This document shows, in pieces, positions 1-6,775 of a DNA stretch of 14,843 nucleotides. The notes beneath the pieces are model-generated. The model did not search any database and was not told the origin of the DNA. It saw only the letters and a program-made list of their open reading frames with translations. The DNA lies in assembly GCA_964399195.1 (NCBI GenBank), contig CAYNPY010000085.1, forward strand, positions 1 through 14,843, written 5' to 3'. The DNA is from CAINDZ01 sp964399195. GTDB taxonomy: Bacteria > Krumholzibacteriota > Krumholzibacteriia > LZORAL124-64-63. A program made the translations under genes and the position numbers. How positions within the stretch are numbered: position 1 is the stretch's first letter; each line of letters starts with the position of its first letter.

Positions 1-1
1 G

Positions 2-889
2 GACGCCGAGGAGCCGGCGGTCGCCGGGGACGCCCACGTCGCCGCGGCGCCCGCGCTCGCCGAGGAACCCGCCACCGCGGCGGCCGAGCCGGACCCCGCC
101 GGGGAGCCGACGGCCGCCGCTGAGACCCAGGACGCGCCGACCGCGCGCGGCGAGTCGCCCGCGTTCGGCCTGGCCGCGACCGCGAACGCCGCCCTGAAGT
201 CCTACGCCCGCGTGGCGGCGCTCGGGACCGGGACGGACACCGGTCCGGCCGACGGCGGACACCCGGCGCCCGCCGCCGGCCGCCCGGCCGCGTTCGCCGC
301 CACCGTGGGGCGGGCGCTGGCCGCCCTGGCGCAAGCGACTGGGACCGAGGCGCAGAGCGGGCTGGACGCGCTGGCCGGCGCGGCCGAGGGCCGCGATCGC
401 GCGCTGCCCGCGGCGGCCGAGCGCGGGGCCTCGATCCGCGCGCAGGTCGCGGCGCAGCTGGCGCGCGTCGACGTCCAGCCCAATGCAGAACAGAAACTCG
501 CGCTGCGCCTCCAGCCCGAGAACCTCGGCCGCGTCGACGCCGAGTTCCACGCCGCCGACGACCGGTTGACGGTCGTGCTGCGCGCCGAGTCGCCGGAGGC
601 CGCCCAGGCCCTGCGCTCGGGCGCGCGCGAGCTGGCGGAATCCATCGCCGACCGCGGCGGCCGCTTCCAGCACGTCGAGGTGCGCATCGAGACGCGCGAC
701 GGAACGCCGCCGCGCCACGACCGGGCCGAGGATCGCCCCGGGGACCAGAAGCAGGACGGACGCCAGGATGGGCGACAGGACGGGCGCCGCGAGGGACGCG
801 ACGAGCTTCGCGACCGCCGCGCCGGCTCCCGAGACGAGGCGCGCGCCGCGTGGGCGCAGGCCTGGGCCGACCACGGCCAGGAGGGATGA
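2..889 (+). CDS. fliK: Flagellar hook-length control protein FliK, C-terminal part (5' truncated by window edge)
   Basis: FliK is a secreted molecular ruler that sets hook length and switches export specificity through FlhB. The frame is open from the first bases of the window, so the true start lies outside; a GTG at 212 is internal. The upstream part is Ala/Pro/Glu-rich low complexity, as usual for FliK. The conserved C-terminal hook-length domain is encoded at about 474-691, with the hallmark LRLQPENLGRV followed by LTVVLRAESPEAAQAL and a final V-E-V-R-I strand. After it comes a highly charged Asp/Arg/Gln tail with a QDGR tandem repeat. The stop is three bases before flgD, whose ribosome binding site lies inside the fliK 3' end, so the two are probably co-translated. 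Identification is firm from the domain and the flgD-flgE context. Confidence 0.9.
   Translation, partial: DAEEPAVAGDAHVAAAPALAEEPATAAAEPDPAGEPTAAAETQDAPTARGESPAFGLAATANAALKSYARVAALGTGTDTGPADGGHPAPAAGRPAAFAATVGRALAALAQATGTEAQSGLDALAGAAEGRDRALPAAAERGASIRAQVAAQLARVDVQPNAEQKLALRLQPENLGRVDAEFHAADDRLTVVLRAESPEAAQALRSGARELAESIADRGGRFQHVEVRIETRDGTPPRHDRAEDRPGDQKQDGRQDGRQDGRREGRDELRDRRAGSRDEARAAWAQAWADHGQEG
752..787 (+). repeat. Three 12-base tandem repeats encoding QDGR
   Basis: Three consecutive 12-base units (752-763, 764-775, 776-787) share the pattern CAGGAYGGRCGN and encode QDGR three times in the fliK tail. A fourth, diverged unit (REGR) follows. The units differ at wobble positions and are a multiple of three, so copy-number change would keep the frame. 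Confidence 0.75.
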
Positions 890-892
890 ACC

Positions 893-1543
893 ATGCCGAT
901 CGCCGGGATCACCGACGGGACGGGGCCGGTGCTGGGCCAGGCCGGCCGCGACTACTCGCAGGTCAGCAAACTGGACTTCATGGCGCTGCTGGTGGCGCAG
1001 ATCAAGAACCAGGATCCCACCAGCCCCATGGACAACGCCCAGTTCACCAGCCAGATCACGCAGTTCTCGATGCTCGAGCAGCTCGAGACGATGTCCGCCT
1101 CCCTGCAGGACAACGTGGCGGTCGGCACCGCCATCAACAACACGGCGATGCTCGCCCTGGTCGGCCGCAACGTGACCGTCGAAGGCAACGACGTGACGCT
1201 GACGGGCGGGCAGGCCAGCGAGAGCGTGATCGCCGCCGGCGCGAACGGGCGCGCCACGATCAAGATCACCGACGAGAACGGTCGCGTGGTCCGCACCTAC
1301 GAGCAGGCGGTGACCAAGGGCCTCAACACGGTCACCTGGGACGGCCTGACCGACGACGAGGTCGCGGCCCCCGACGGCAAGTACACGATCTCGGCCGAGG
1401 TCAAGGACAGCAGCGGCAAGGCCGTGACGTTCACGAACCTGATGACCGGCGCCGTGACCGGCCTGCGCTACAGCGACAACCAGGCCATCGTCATGGTCAA
1501 CGGCGAGGAATTCTACGTTTCGGAGATCTACAAGGTCAGCTGA
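893..1543 (+). CDS. flgD: Flagellar hook assembly scaffold protein FlgD
   Basis: FlgD is the transient cap that allows hook subunits (FlgE) to polymerise and is later replaced by HAP1. The 216-residue product has the standard length. Residues about 24-70 hold the diagnostic N-terminal segment (LDFMALLVAQIKNQDPTSPM, then a QFSMLEQLE stretch). LVGRNVTVEG at about 89-98 opens the Tudor/Ig-like C-terminal half, whose FlgD Ig fold contains the DENGRVVRTYE and VTWDGLTDDE strands. The ATG is preceded by AGGAGGG at 879-885 with 7-base spacing, and lies three bases after the fliK stop. A 47-base gap leads to flgE, its substrate. Nothing appears degenerate. Confidence 0.96.
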   Translation: MPIAGITDGTGPVLGQAGRDYSQVSKLDFMALLVAQIKNQDPTSPMDNAQFTSQITQFSMLEQLETMSASLQDNVAVGTAINNTAMLALVGRNVTVEGNDVTLTGGQASESVIAAGANGRATIKITDENGRVVRTYEQAVTKGLNTVTWDGLTDDEVAAPDGKYTISAEVKDSSGKAVTFTNLMTGAVTGLRYSDNQAIVMVNGEEFYVSEIYKVS

Positions 1544-1590
1544 CGCGGCAGCCCCCAGGCGGGGGCGCAACGGGTAACCGGGAGGGTTCC

Positions 1591-3624
1591 ATGTTCAAGT
1601 CTCTGTACTCCGGCGTGTCGGGCCTCGGCGCCAACCTGACGAATCTTGACGTCATCGGCAACAACATCGCCAACAGCAACACCATCGGCTTCATGTCCGG
1701 CCGCGTCACGTTCAACGAGATGCTCACCCAGACCATGAAGTCGTCCAGCCGGCCGGTCAGCGGCGGCCTCGGCGGCACCAATCCGCAGCAGATCGGCCTC
1801 GGCACGATGGTCGGCAGCATCGACACCAACTTCAACCAGGGCAACTTCCAGACGACCGGCAAGAAGACCGACCTGGCCATCCAGGGTCCCGGGTTCTTCG
1901 TGCTCAGCGACGGCACCAGCCGCGTCTACACGCGCGCCGGCGTCTTCGGCCTCGACAGCGAGAACCAGCTGGTCAACCCGACGACGGGCCTGCGGGTGCA
2001 GGGCCTGATGGCCGACGCCATGGGCAACATCATCGCCGGCCCGCTGGACGACATCTTCATCGACCCGGCGCTCGTCGTCCCGGCCCAGCCGTCGACCACG
2101 GTGCGCCTGATGGGCAACCTCGACTCGTCCAGCGACGCGCAGGGGACCGTGCAGCGCAGCACTTCGTTCCTGGCCGCGGCCGAGGGCGCCGACCTCGTGA
2201 CCTCGCTCCGCCTTGCCGACGGCTCGGCGATGGGGCTGAGCGTCGGGGAGCAGGTCGTCGTCAGCGGCCTTGACGGCAATGTGCCGATCAACGCCGCCGC
2301 CGTCACCGTCACCGACGGCATGACCTACCAGGACCTGGTCACGGCGTTGAACGCGGCGCTCGTGGCCGACGGCCGGCAGGTCACCCTGGCGATCGCCGCC
2401 GACGGCTCGCTGACCGCGGCCAACGCCGGCGGCACCGACGTCGAGGGCCTGACGCTGAACGTCGGCACCGGCGGCTCGCTGCTCTCGTTCGCGGGCACGA
2501 TCGCCGGCGGGGCCTCGGCCAGTTCGGGCCGCGCCCTGTCCTACGCCGACGCCACCGACGCCCTGGTCGACATCTACGGCGCCGACGGGCGCTCGCTCGG
2601 CCTGGACGTCACCGCCGGCGCGGTGGAACTGATGGTCGGCGGCTCGGTCGGCGGCGAGACGGCGGACGGGCGGAGCGTCCCCGTCGACGGCACGACCACC
2701 CTGGCCGACCTGATGCAGGAGATCCAGTACGCGCTGGGCGTCACCTCGAGCCCGGTCGAGCTCGACGCCGAGGGCCGCATCGTCGTGCGCGGCGAGGTGG
2801 GCACCGCGAACGCGATCGGCGACATCTCGGTCAACCAGGTCGGCGCCGTCAACAGCGGACTGGAGACCGCCTTCACCTTCGGCCGCACGCAGGAGGCCAA
2901 GGACCAGAAGACCTTCTCCATGGCCACGACGGTCTACGACTCCCTCGGCGGCGAGCACACGGTGCGCTTCTCGTTCGAGAAGGTGCCGGGCCTCAACGAA
3001 TGGATCTGGACGGCGGCCATGGAGGGCGGCGAGGAGATCCTGTCCGGCGAGTCCGGCCGGGCGCGCTTCTCGGAGTCGGGCGCGATCAGCGGCTTCTCCT
3101 TCGACGACGGCGGCAACGGCCTGGCCTTCCGGCCCCAGGCTTCCGGCCAGGAGGGGGCCGCGGTAGTCAACCTGGCCATCAACTCCGGCGACGTCAACGC
3201 GCTGAACGGGCTCACGCAGTTCCAAGGCTCGGGCACCCTGAAATCGGTGGCCGACGGCTACGGCACGGGCACCCTGGTCGACTTCAACATCGACCAGAGC
3301 GGCCTGATCACGGGCGTGTTCTCGAACGACACCTCGCAGGCGATCGCGCAGATCGCCCTGGCGACGTTCGCCAACGCCGACGGCCTGACGCGCGAGGCCA
3401 ACAACACCTACCGGCGCAGCGGCAACTCGGGCGAGGCGATGGAGATCTTCGCCGGCGCCGGCAACGGCGTCTCGCTGGTGACCGGGGCTCTGGAGACGTC
3501 CAACGTGGACCTGGCCCGCGAGTTCACGAACCTGGTCGTCGCGCAGCGGGCGTTCCAGGCGAACAGCCGCGTCGTGACGACGGCCGACCAGGTCATGCAG
3601 GAGCTGGTGAACCTGGTCCGGTAG
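1591..3624 (+). CDS. flgE: Flagellar hook protein FlgE, enlarged (677 aa)
   Basis: FlgE polymerises into the curved hook that joins rod to filament. The start is ATG 1591, with GGAGGG at 1581-1586; the frame is open further upstream, but that part overlaps flgD in another frame and is not coding. The N-terminal rod/hook signature is at residues 1-35 (MFKSLYSGVSGLGANLTNLD, then NNIANSNTIGF). The core DLAIQGPGFFVL is at about 94-105. The C-terminal D0 heptad region (ETSNVDLAREFTNLVVAQRA, then QVMQELVNLVR) ends the protein. At 677 residues it is far longer than the roughly 400 of enteric FlgE. The excess is an insert at about residues 190-435 made of two similar domains, each with a DGxTLxDL-like helix and a DGxxxV strand. 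These should form extra outer hook domains. The call is secure; the function of the insert is inference. Confidence 0.96.
   Translation: MFKSLYSGVSGLGANLTNLDVIGNNIANSNTIGFMSGRVTFNEMLTQTMKSSSRPVSGGLGGTNPQQIGLGTMVGSIDTNFNQGNFQTTGKKTDLAIQGPGFFVLSDGTSRVYTRAGVFGLDSENQLVNPTTGLRVQGLMADAMGNIIAGPLDDIFIDPALVVPAQPSTTVRLMGNLDSSSDAQGTVQRSTSFLAAAEGADLVTSLRLADGSAMGLSVGEQVVVSGLDGNVPINAAAVTVTDGMTYQDLVTALNAALVADGRQVTLAIAADGSLTAANAGGTDVEGLTLNVGTGGSLLSFAGTIAGGASASSGRALSYADATDALVDIYGADGRSLGLDVTAGAVELMVGGSVGGETADGRSVPVDGTTTLADLMQEIQYALGVTSSPVELDAEGRIVVRGEVGTANAIGDISVNQVGAVNSGLETAFTFGRTQEAKDQKTFSMATTVYDSLGGEHTVRFSFEKVPGLNEWIWTAAMEGGEEILSGESGRARFSESGAISGFSFDDGGNGLAFRPQASGQEGAAVVNLAINSGDVNALNGLTQFQGSGTLKSVADGYGTGTLVDFNIDQSGLITGVFSNDTSQAIAQIALATFANADGLTREANNTYRRSGNSGEAMEIFAGAGNGVSLVTGALETSNVDLAREFTNLVVAQRAFQANSRVVTTADQVMQELVNLVR
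2185..2835 (+). other. Duplicated outer domain inside FlgE (protein-level tandem repeat)
   Basis: FlgE residues about 199-305 and 315-415 align by eye as two copies of one domain. Copy 1 reads ADGSAMGLSV, then TYQDLVTALNAAL, then LAIAADGSLTAANAG and LTLNV. Copy 2 reads ADGRSLGLDV, then TLADLMQEIQYAL, then VELDAEGRIVVRGE and DISV. The pattern resembles the flagellin hook-IN type domain seen in other axial proteins, but this was judged by eye only. The copies have diverged at DNA level, so the duplication is old. Confidence 0.55.
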
Positions 3625-3649
3625 GCGCGGGTGACCTGACGGCGCCCAG

Positions 3650-3670
3650 CCGGGGCCACGCGGGCCCCGG
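3650..3670 (+). terminator. Strong GC hairpin between flgE and flbD, no U tract
   Basis: A perfect 8-bp stem (CCGGGGCC / GGCCCCGG) with a 5-base loop lies 25 bases after the flgE stop. A 12-base palindrome, GGCGCCGGCGCC (3669-3680), abuts it. No T-run follows, so it is not a classical intrinsic terminator. It could attenuate transcription or protect the 3' end of the abundant hook mRNA relative to downstream genes. In DNA this GC-rich, chance structure is possible. Confidence 0.35.
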
Positions 3671-3700
3671 CGCCGGCGCCGCGACCGGGAAGTGACGGTC

Positions 3701-3925
3701 ATGATCAAGCTGACGAAGCTCGACGGCGAGACGCTGGTGGTCAACGCCGGCCTCATCGAGACGATCGGCTGCGGCGCGGAGACCCTCGTCTGCCTGACCA
3801 GCGGGCGGAAGCTGATGGTGCGCGAAGCGCCCGACGAGGTCGCGCGCCTGGCGATGGCGTACCAGGCGCGGCTGCAGGCCGCCGTCGCCACCGAGGCGGC
3901 CGCTCTCGTGACGGCCGGCGCCTAG
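3701..3925 (+). CDS. flbD: Flagellar protein FlbD / swarming protein SwrD
   Basis: This is a small cytoplasmic protein of the FlbD/SwrD family. In B. subtilis SwrD raises flagellar motor power; its biochemical mechanism is unknown. The 74-residue product starts MIKLTKLDGETLVVNAGLIE and continues TLVCLTSGRKLMVREA, matching the family pattern of a short beta-rich fold with a conserved N-A-x-L-I-E and S/N-G-R/K-K. The family starts with this Met, so ATG 3701 is chosen over an in-frame GTG at 3692; GGAAG at 3688-3692 serves as ribosome binding site. The C-terminal Ala-rich tail is slightly longer than usual. Its position right after flgE is the family's typical place. motA/motB, next to flbD in some lineages, are absent, and a 191-base gap leads to fliL. 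Confidence 0.93.
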   Translation: MIKLTKLDGETLVVNAGLIETIGCGAETLVCLTSGRKLMVREAPDEVARLAMAYQARLQAAVATEAAALVTAGA

Positions 3926-3932
3926 GCGCCGG

Positions 3933-3949
3933 TTGGCACGCTAATTTCA
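3933..3949 (+). promoter_or_regulatory. Sigma-54-like promoter upstream of fliL (imperfect -12 box)
   Basis: TTGGCACG (3933-3940), four bases, then TTTCA (3945-3949). The -24 half is perfect for the TTGGCACG-N4-TTGCW consensus and the spacing is exact, but the -12 half has TC instead of the key GC at 3947-3948. It is an AT-rich island just after the flbD stop. Initiation would be near 3960, giving a leader of about 155 bases before fliL. It may be weak or a relic. Confidence 0.45.
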
Positions 3950-3978
3950 ATCGCGGGCCTGTGCCTGCCCGCCGCCGC

Positions 3979-4010
3979 GTCGGCGGCCCCGTTCCGGGGC
4001 CGTGGCCGAC
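3979..4010 (+). other. Long hairpin in the fliL leader
   Basis: GTCGGC (3979-3984) pairs with GCCGAC (4005-4010), and GGCCCCG (3985-3991) pairs with CGGGGCC (3995-4001) around a TTC loop. That is 13 pairs interrupted by a 3-base bulge. No T-run follows. A second hairpin, GCCGCCC/GGGCGGC, is at 4059-4075. The rest of the 191-base gap between flbD and fliL shows no gene. Confidence 0.4.
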
Positions 4011-4116
4011 CGGACGCGCGGCGGGCGGTGCCCGGAAACCAGCCGCTGCCGCCAGATTGCCGCCCGGGGGGCGGCGCCGGGCCGCGGCCCCGCGGGACGG
4101 GGAAGGAGCCGTGACG

Positions 4117-4725
4117 ATGGCCGACAAGCAGAAGGACGCCGAACAGGACAAGGCCGCGCCGAAGGCCAAGGCGAAGCCGAACCTGCTGGAGAACAAGGCG
4201 GTCGTGCTGGGCGTGATCGTGATCGCCCAGGCGGTCGTCGCCATCGGCCTGACGCAGTTCCTCATCGTGCCGAAGCTCGGCGTCGGCGCGGCCGAGATGG
4301 CCGCCCACGGCGGCGCCCCGGGCGCCGGCGACCAGGGCGCGGCCGAGGCGAAGCACGACAAGAAGGCGAAGAAGGACAAGAAGGCGGAGGGCGGCGGCCA
4401 CGGCGCCGGCGTCGCCGGCACCGCCGCGCTGGCCGACCTGCAGGAGATCGTCGTCACGCTGGCCGGCGATTCGGCGCGCCCCCGCTACCTGCGGCTGGGC
4501 ATCAGCCTGGAGATGGCCGATGCGGCCTACGTGGCGGAGGTCGAGTCCCGGCGCCCGCAGCTGCGCGACGCCGTGATCATGGCGCTGTCGGACAAGACGG
4601 CCGCGATGCTGAGCACGCCCGACGGCAAGAAGCGCCTGCGCGAGGAGATCCACCGGCGAGCCGCGGAGAAGCTCCCCGAGGGCGCGCTCCTGAACGTCTA
4701 CTTCTCCGACCTCGTGGTCCAGTAG
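4117..4725 (+). CDS. fliL: Flagellar basal body-associated protein FliL
   Basis: FliL is an inner-membrane protein that surrounds or supports the MotA/MotB stator and helps torque generation. The 202-residue product has a Lys-rich cytoplasmic N-terminus (residues 1-27) and one transmembrane helix (about 28-50). A low-complexity Gly/Ala/Lys linker (about 51-103, with KHDKKAKKDKKAEGGG) follows, then the FliL stomatin-like domain: LADLQEIVVTLAGD, RYLRLGISLEM, RPQLRDAVIMALSDKT and terminal VYFSDLVVQ. The linker is longer than in most FliL. ATG 4117 is chosen because GGAAGGAG (4101-4108) is 8 bases upstream; the in-frame GTG at 4111 is too close. A sigma-54-like site precedes the gene. fliM follows after 19 bases. 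Confidence 0.94.
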   Translation: MADKQKDAEQDKAAPKAKAKPNLLENKAVVLGVIVIAQAVVAIGLTQFLIVPKLGVGAAEMAAHGGAPGAGDQGAAEAKHDKKAKKDKKAEGGGHGAGVAGTAALADLQEIVVTLAGDSARPRYLRLGISLEMADAAYVAEVESRRPQLRDAVIMALSDKTAAMLSTPDGKKRLREEIHRRAAEKLPEGALLNVYFSDLVVQ

Positions 4726-4744
4726 GAAGGCACGGGCGAACCGC

Positions 4745-5776
4745 ATGGCGCGCTTCGGCAGCAACGGCGACGATCCTCGCGACCTGGACGCGGCCATCGA
4801 CACGGCCGAGAGCCTGGCCGGCGCCGTCGCGGGCGCCGGCGGCCTGGACCTGGAGGAGGTCCTGCGCGCCGGGCCGGAGGACGGCGCGGGCGACCGCGGG
4901 CCGCGCCGCTACGACTTCTACCGGCCGCACAACATCTCGCGCGCCTTCGAGCACAACCTGCAGGCGGTCGCCGACGGGTTCGCCAAGATGGGCTCCATCG
5001 ATTTCACGAGCCTCCTGCGGATGAGCGTGCAGATCGATTACAAGGGCCTGCGGCAGTGCACCTTCGGCGACTACGTGGCGGAGCTGCCCAACCCCACCAG
5101 CGTCTCCCTGGTCACCCTGGCGCCTCTGAAGGGGTACGCCCTGGTGCACGTCGACCTGGGCCTGGGCTTCGTCTTCATGAAGAAGCTCATGGGCGGCGTG
5201 CCCGACGCCGAGGACTCGGTGCGGGAGTTCACGGAGATCGAGCGCGGGATCAACGCAGGCCTGATCGAGCGCTTCCTCGACCTGCTGCGCCGGTCCGCCG
5301 CGAAGTTCGTGAAGATGGAGCCGGCCTTCGTCGCGCTCGAGAACAACGCCAACTACCTCAGCGGCATCAACGACGGCGAGTCGCTCATCATCCTGAAGTT
5401 CCAGTTCCGGCTGGACACCGTCGAAGGGCCCGTGCAGGTGGCGATCCCGCAGTCGGCCTTCGGCCCGGTTCGGGACGTGTTCGACCCGCGCGACGCCATC
5501 GAGATGCGGACGGCGCCGGAGCGGCGCGAAGACCGCCGCAAGATCCTCGACATGGTTCGCTCGACCAGCAGCGAACTGGTCGTCGTGCTGGGCGAGGTCG
5601 AGATGACCCTCGAGGAGGTCATCAGGCTGGCGCCGGGCGACATCCTGCACCTGCCGCAGGCGGTGGACGGGCCGCTGCGCGTGCGGATCGAGGGCCAGAC
5701 CGCCTGGCTGGGCGAGGCCGGGCGCCTGGGCCAGAAGCGGGCCGTGAAACTGACCCGTCAGCTCAACAAGGAGTAG
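4745..5776 (+). CDS. fliM: Flagellar motor switch protein FliM
   Basis: FliM is the C-ring protein that binds phosphorylated CheY and sets rotation direction. The 343-residue product has YDFYRPHNISRA at about residues 56-67 (the usual YDFxRPxxIS entry), a middle CheC-like domain with FVFMKKLMGG and EFTEIERGIN (about 143-170), and a C-terminal SpoA domain (about 260-343; ELVVVLGEVEMTLEEVIRLA and GDILHL) that pairs with FliN. The N-terminus is odd. The CheY-binding LSQxEIDxLL peptide normally at the extreme start is missing; only a loosely similar LDLEEVLRAG occurs at about 34-43. AGGAAGG overlaps the fliL stop, about 14 bases from the ATG, so translation is likely coupled. Confidence 0.95.
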   Translation: MARFGSNGDDPRDLDAAIDTAESLAGAVAGAGGLDLEEVLRAGPEDGAGDRGPRRYDFYRPHNISRAFEHNLQAVADGFAKMGSIDFTSLLRMSVQIDYKGLRQCTFGDYVAELPNPTSVSLVTLAPLKGYALVHVDLGLGFVFMKKLMGGVPDAEDSVREFTEIERGINAGLIERFLDLLRRSAAKFVKMEPAFVALENNANYLSGINDGESLIILKFQFRLDTVEGPVQVAIPQSAFGPVRDVFDPRDAIEMRTAPERREDRRKILDMVRSTSSELVVVLGEVEMTLEEVIRLAPGDILHLPQAVDGPLRVRIEGQTAWLGEAGRLGQKRAVKLTRQLNKE

Positions 5777-5782
5777 CTGCGC

Positions 5783-6142
5783 ATGAACAGCGAGGACACG
5801 ACCCGGCGCGCGGGCGCCGCGGCGACCGCCGACGAAGAGACCTCGGCCCTGATCGCCGACCTCGGCGAGGACATGGTCGGCGCCGCCAACCTGGACCTGC
5901 TGCTGGACGTCAACCTGCACATCTCGGTGGAACTCGGCCGGGCCCGGCTCAAGTTCCGCGACGTGCTCAATCTCTCGTCCGGCTCCGTCGTCGAGCTCGG
6001 GCGCCAGACCAGCGAGCCGGTCGACATCATGGTCAACGGAGCCCTGCTCGCCAGCGGCGAGGTCGTGGTCATCGACGACCACTTCGCCGTCCGCATCACC
6101 AAGCTGCTCAACCGCGTCGAACGCCTCAAGCGGGTGCTGTGA
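5783..6142 (+). CDS. fliN: Flagellar motor switch protein FliN
   Basis: FliN is a C-ring subunit that, with FliM, forms the base of the switch and docks the FliH-FliI export complex. The 119-residue product has a variable N-terminus (1-36) and a SpoA domain (about 37-110): LDLLLDVNLHISVELGRARL, VLNLSSGSVVELGRQTSEPV, DIMVNGALLASGEVVVIDDH and FAVRITKLL. This is normal for proteobacterial-type FliN, without the extra CheC domain of Bacillus FliY. AAGGAG (5768-5773) at the end of fliM is 9 bases before the ATG. The stop overlaps the fliO start as TGATG, implying translational coupling. Confidence 0.96.
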   Translation: MNSEDTTRRAGAAATADEETSALIADLGEDMVGAANLDLLLDVNLHISVELGRARLKFRDVLNLSSGSVVELGRQTSEPVDIMVNGALLASGEVVVIDDHFAVRITKLLNRVERLKRVL

Positions 6143-6564
6143 TGGTGACGGCGCTGCTGGCCGCGATCGAGCCGGGGAGCCTGGACGCCTCCGCGCTGTC
6201 CGGCGGCGGTTCCTGGTGGCGCATGATCGGCGGCCTGGCCGTCGTCTTCGGCCTGCTGGTGCTCTGCCTCAAGCTCGTCACGCGCTACGGCAACGGCCGC
6301 CAGGGCGCTCCGCAGGCGCGGCTCCTGACCGTCTGGCACCTCGGTCCCCGGCGCGAGGTGCAGGTGCTGCGGCTCGGCGACGAGGTCTCGTACCTCTACC
6401 GCCACGAAAGCGCCATGGTCCTGCTGCGCCAGGAGGCGTGGGAGGACTACCGGCGCCAGCACGGCGAGGCGCCGGCCGGCCTGGCGACCCCGGCCGCGCT
6501 GCCCGCGGCGCTGCTCCGCCAGCTCGGATCCCTGCGCGCGCGCCTCCCGCGCGCCGACGCCTGA
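6142..6564 (+). CDS. fliO: Flagellar biosynthesis protein FliO
   Basis: FliO is a small membrane protein that helps assemble the FliP export-gate ring. It is poorly conserved in sequence. The 140-residue product has one transmembrane helix (about 27-47, WRMIGGLAVVFGLLVLCLKL), then a compact cytoplasmic domain with LTVWHLGPRREVQVLRLGDE and SYLYRHESAMVLL, matching the FliO pattern of a short beta-rich domain starting with an L-GP-x-x-x-V motif. An Ala/Leu/Arg tail (about 110-140) is not conserved. The start ATG 6142 overlaps the fliN stop by one base. Position between fliN and fliP supports the call. The following 211-base gap carries a promoter, so fliO ends the fliL-to-fliO group. Confidence 0.87.
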   Translation: MVTALLAAIEPGSLDASALSGGGSWWRMIGGLAVVFGLLVLCLKLVTRYGNGRQGAPQARLLTVWHLGPRREVQVLRLGDEVSYLYRHESAMVLLRQEAWEDYRRQHGEAPAGLATPAALPAALLRQLGSLRARLPRADA

Positions 6565-6583
6565 AAGCACCTGGTCGGAATAT

Positions 6584-6598
6584 GGCCGCCTGGCGGCC
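6584..6598 (+). terminator. Weak hairpin after fliO
   Basis: GGCCGCC and GGCGGCC flank a single T, so a 6-bp stem with a 3-base loop can form 20 bases after the fliO stop. There is no T-run. It could mark the end of the upstream transcript, but chance is quite possible at this GC content. Confidence 0.2.
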
Positions 6599-6699
6599 GC
6601 GGCCGCGCCGCCGCGAGCCAGCCGCCTCCCGCTGCCCGCCGTCGCCCCCCGCAATCGGCTGTCAATCATCAGGTTACGTGAACCGCGGGGGTCTCCCGG

Positions 6700-6716
6700 C
6701 TGGCACGCCCGTTGCG
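6700..6716 (+). promoter_or_regulatory. Sigma-54 (-24/-12) promoter upstream of fliP
   Basis: CTGGCACG (6700-6707), four bases, then TTGCG (6712-6716). This meets the YTGGCACG-N4-TTGC consensus at every key position, with GG at 6702-6703 and GC at 6714-6715. Transcription would begin near 6727 and drive fliP and the export-gate genes after it. It sits in the 211-base fliO-fliP gap, which holds no gene. An AT-richer stretch just upstream (about 6652-6684) contains GTCAATCATC and an interrupted GGTT/AACC repeat that could be activator contacts. Confidence 0.8.
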
Positions 6717-6775
6717 GTACCCGCCCAGCGGTCGCCGCCGTGGGGGCGGGGCCGGACCCGAAACGGGGATTCGCC

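Noticed and set aside
850..1590. Upstream in-frame extension of flgE
   Set aside because: Overlaps flgD in another frame, gives Gly/Arg/Gln low complexity, and FlgE family proteins start at the MFKSLYSG methionine at 1591 with a good ribosome binding site.
1528..3891. Long open frame on the minus strand (787 codons) opposite flgE
   Set aside because: Composed of Arg/Ala/Gly/Asp-Val low complexity typical of antisense frames in high-GC3 genes; no domain, and flgE on the plus strand is unambiguous.
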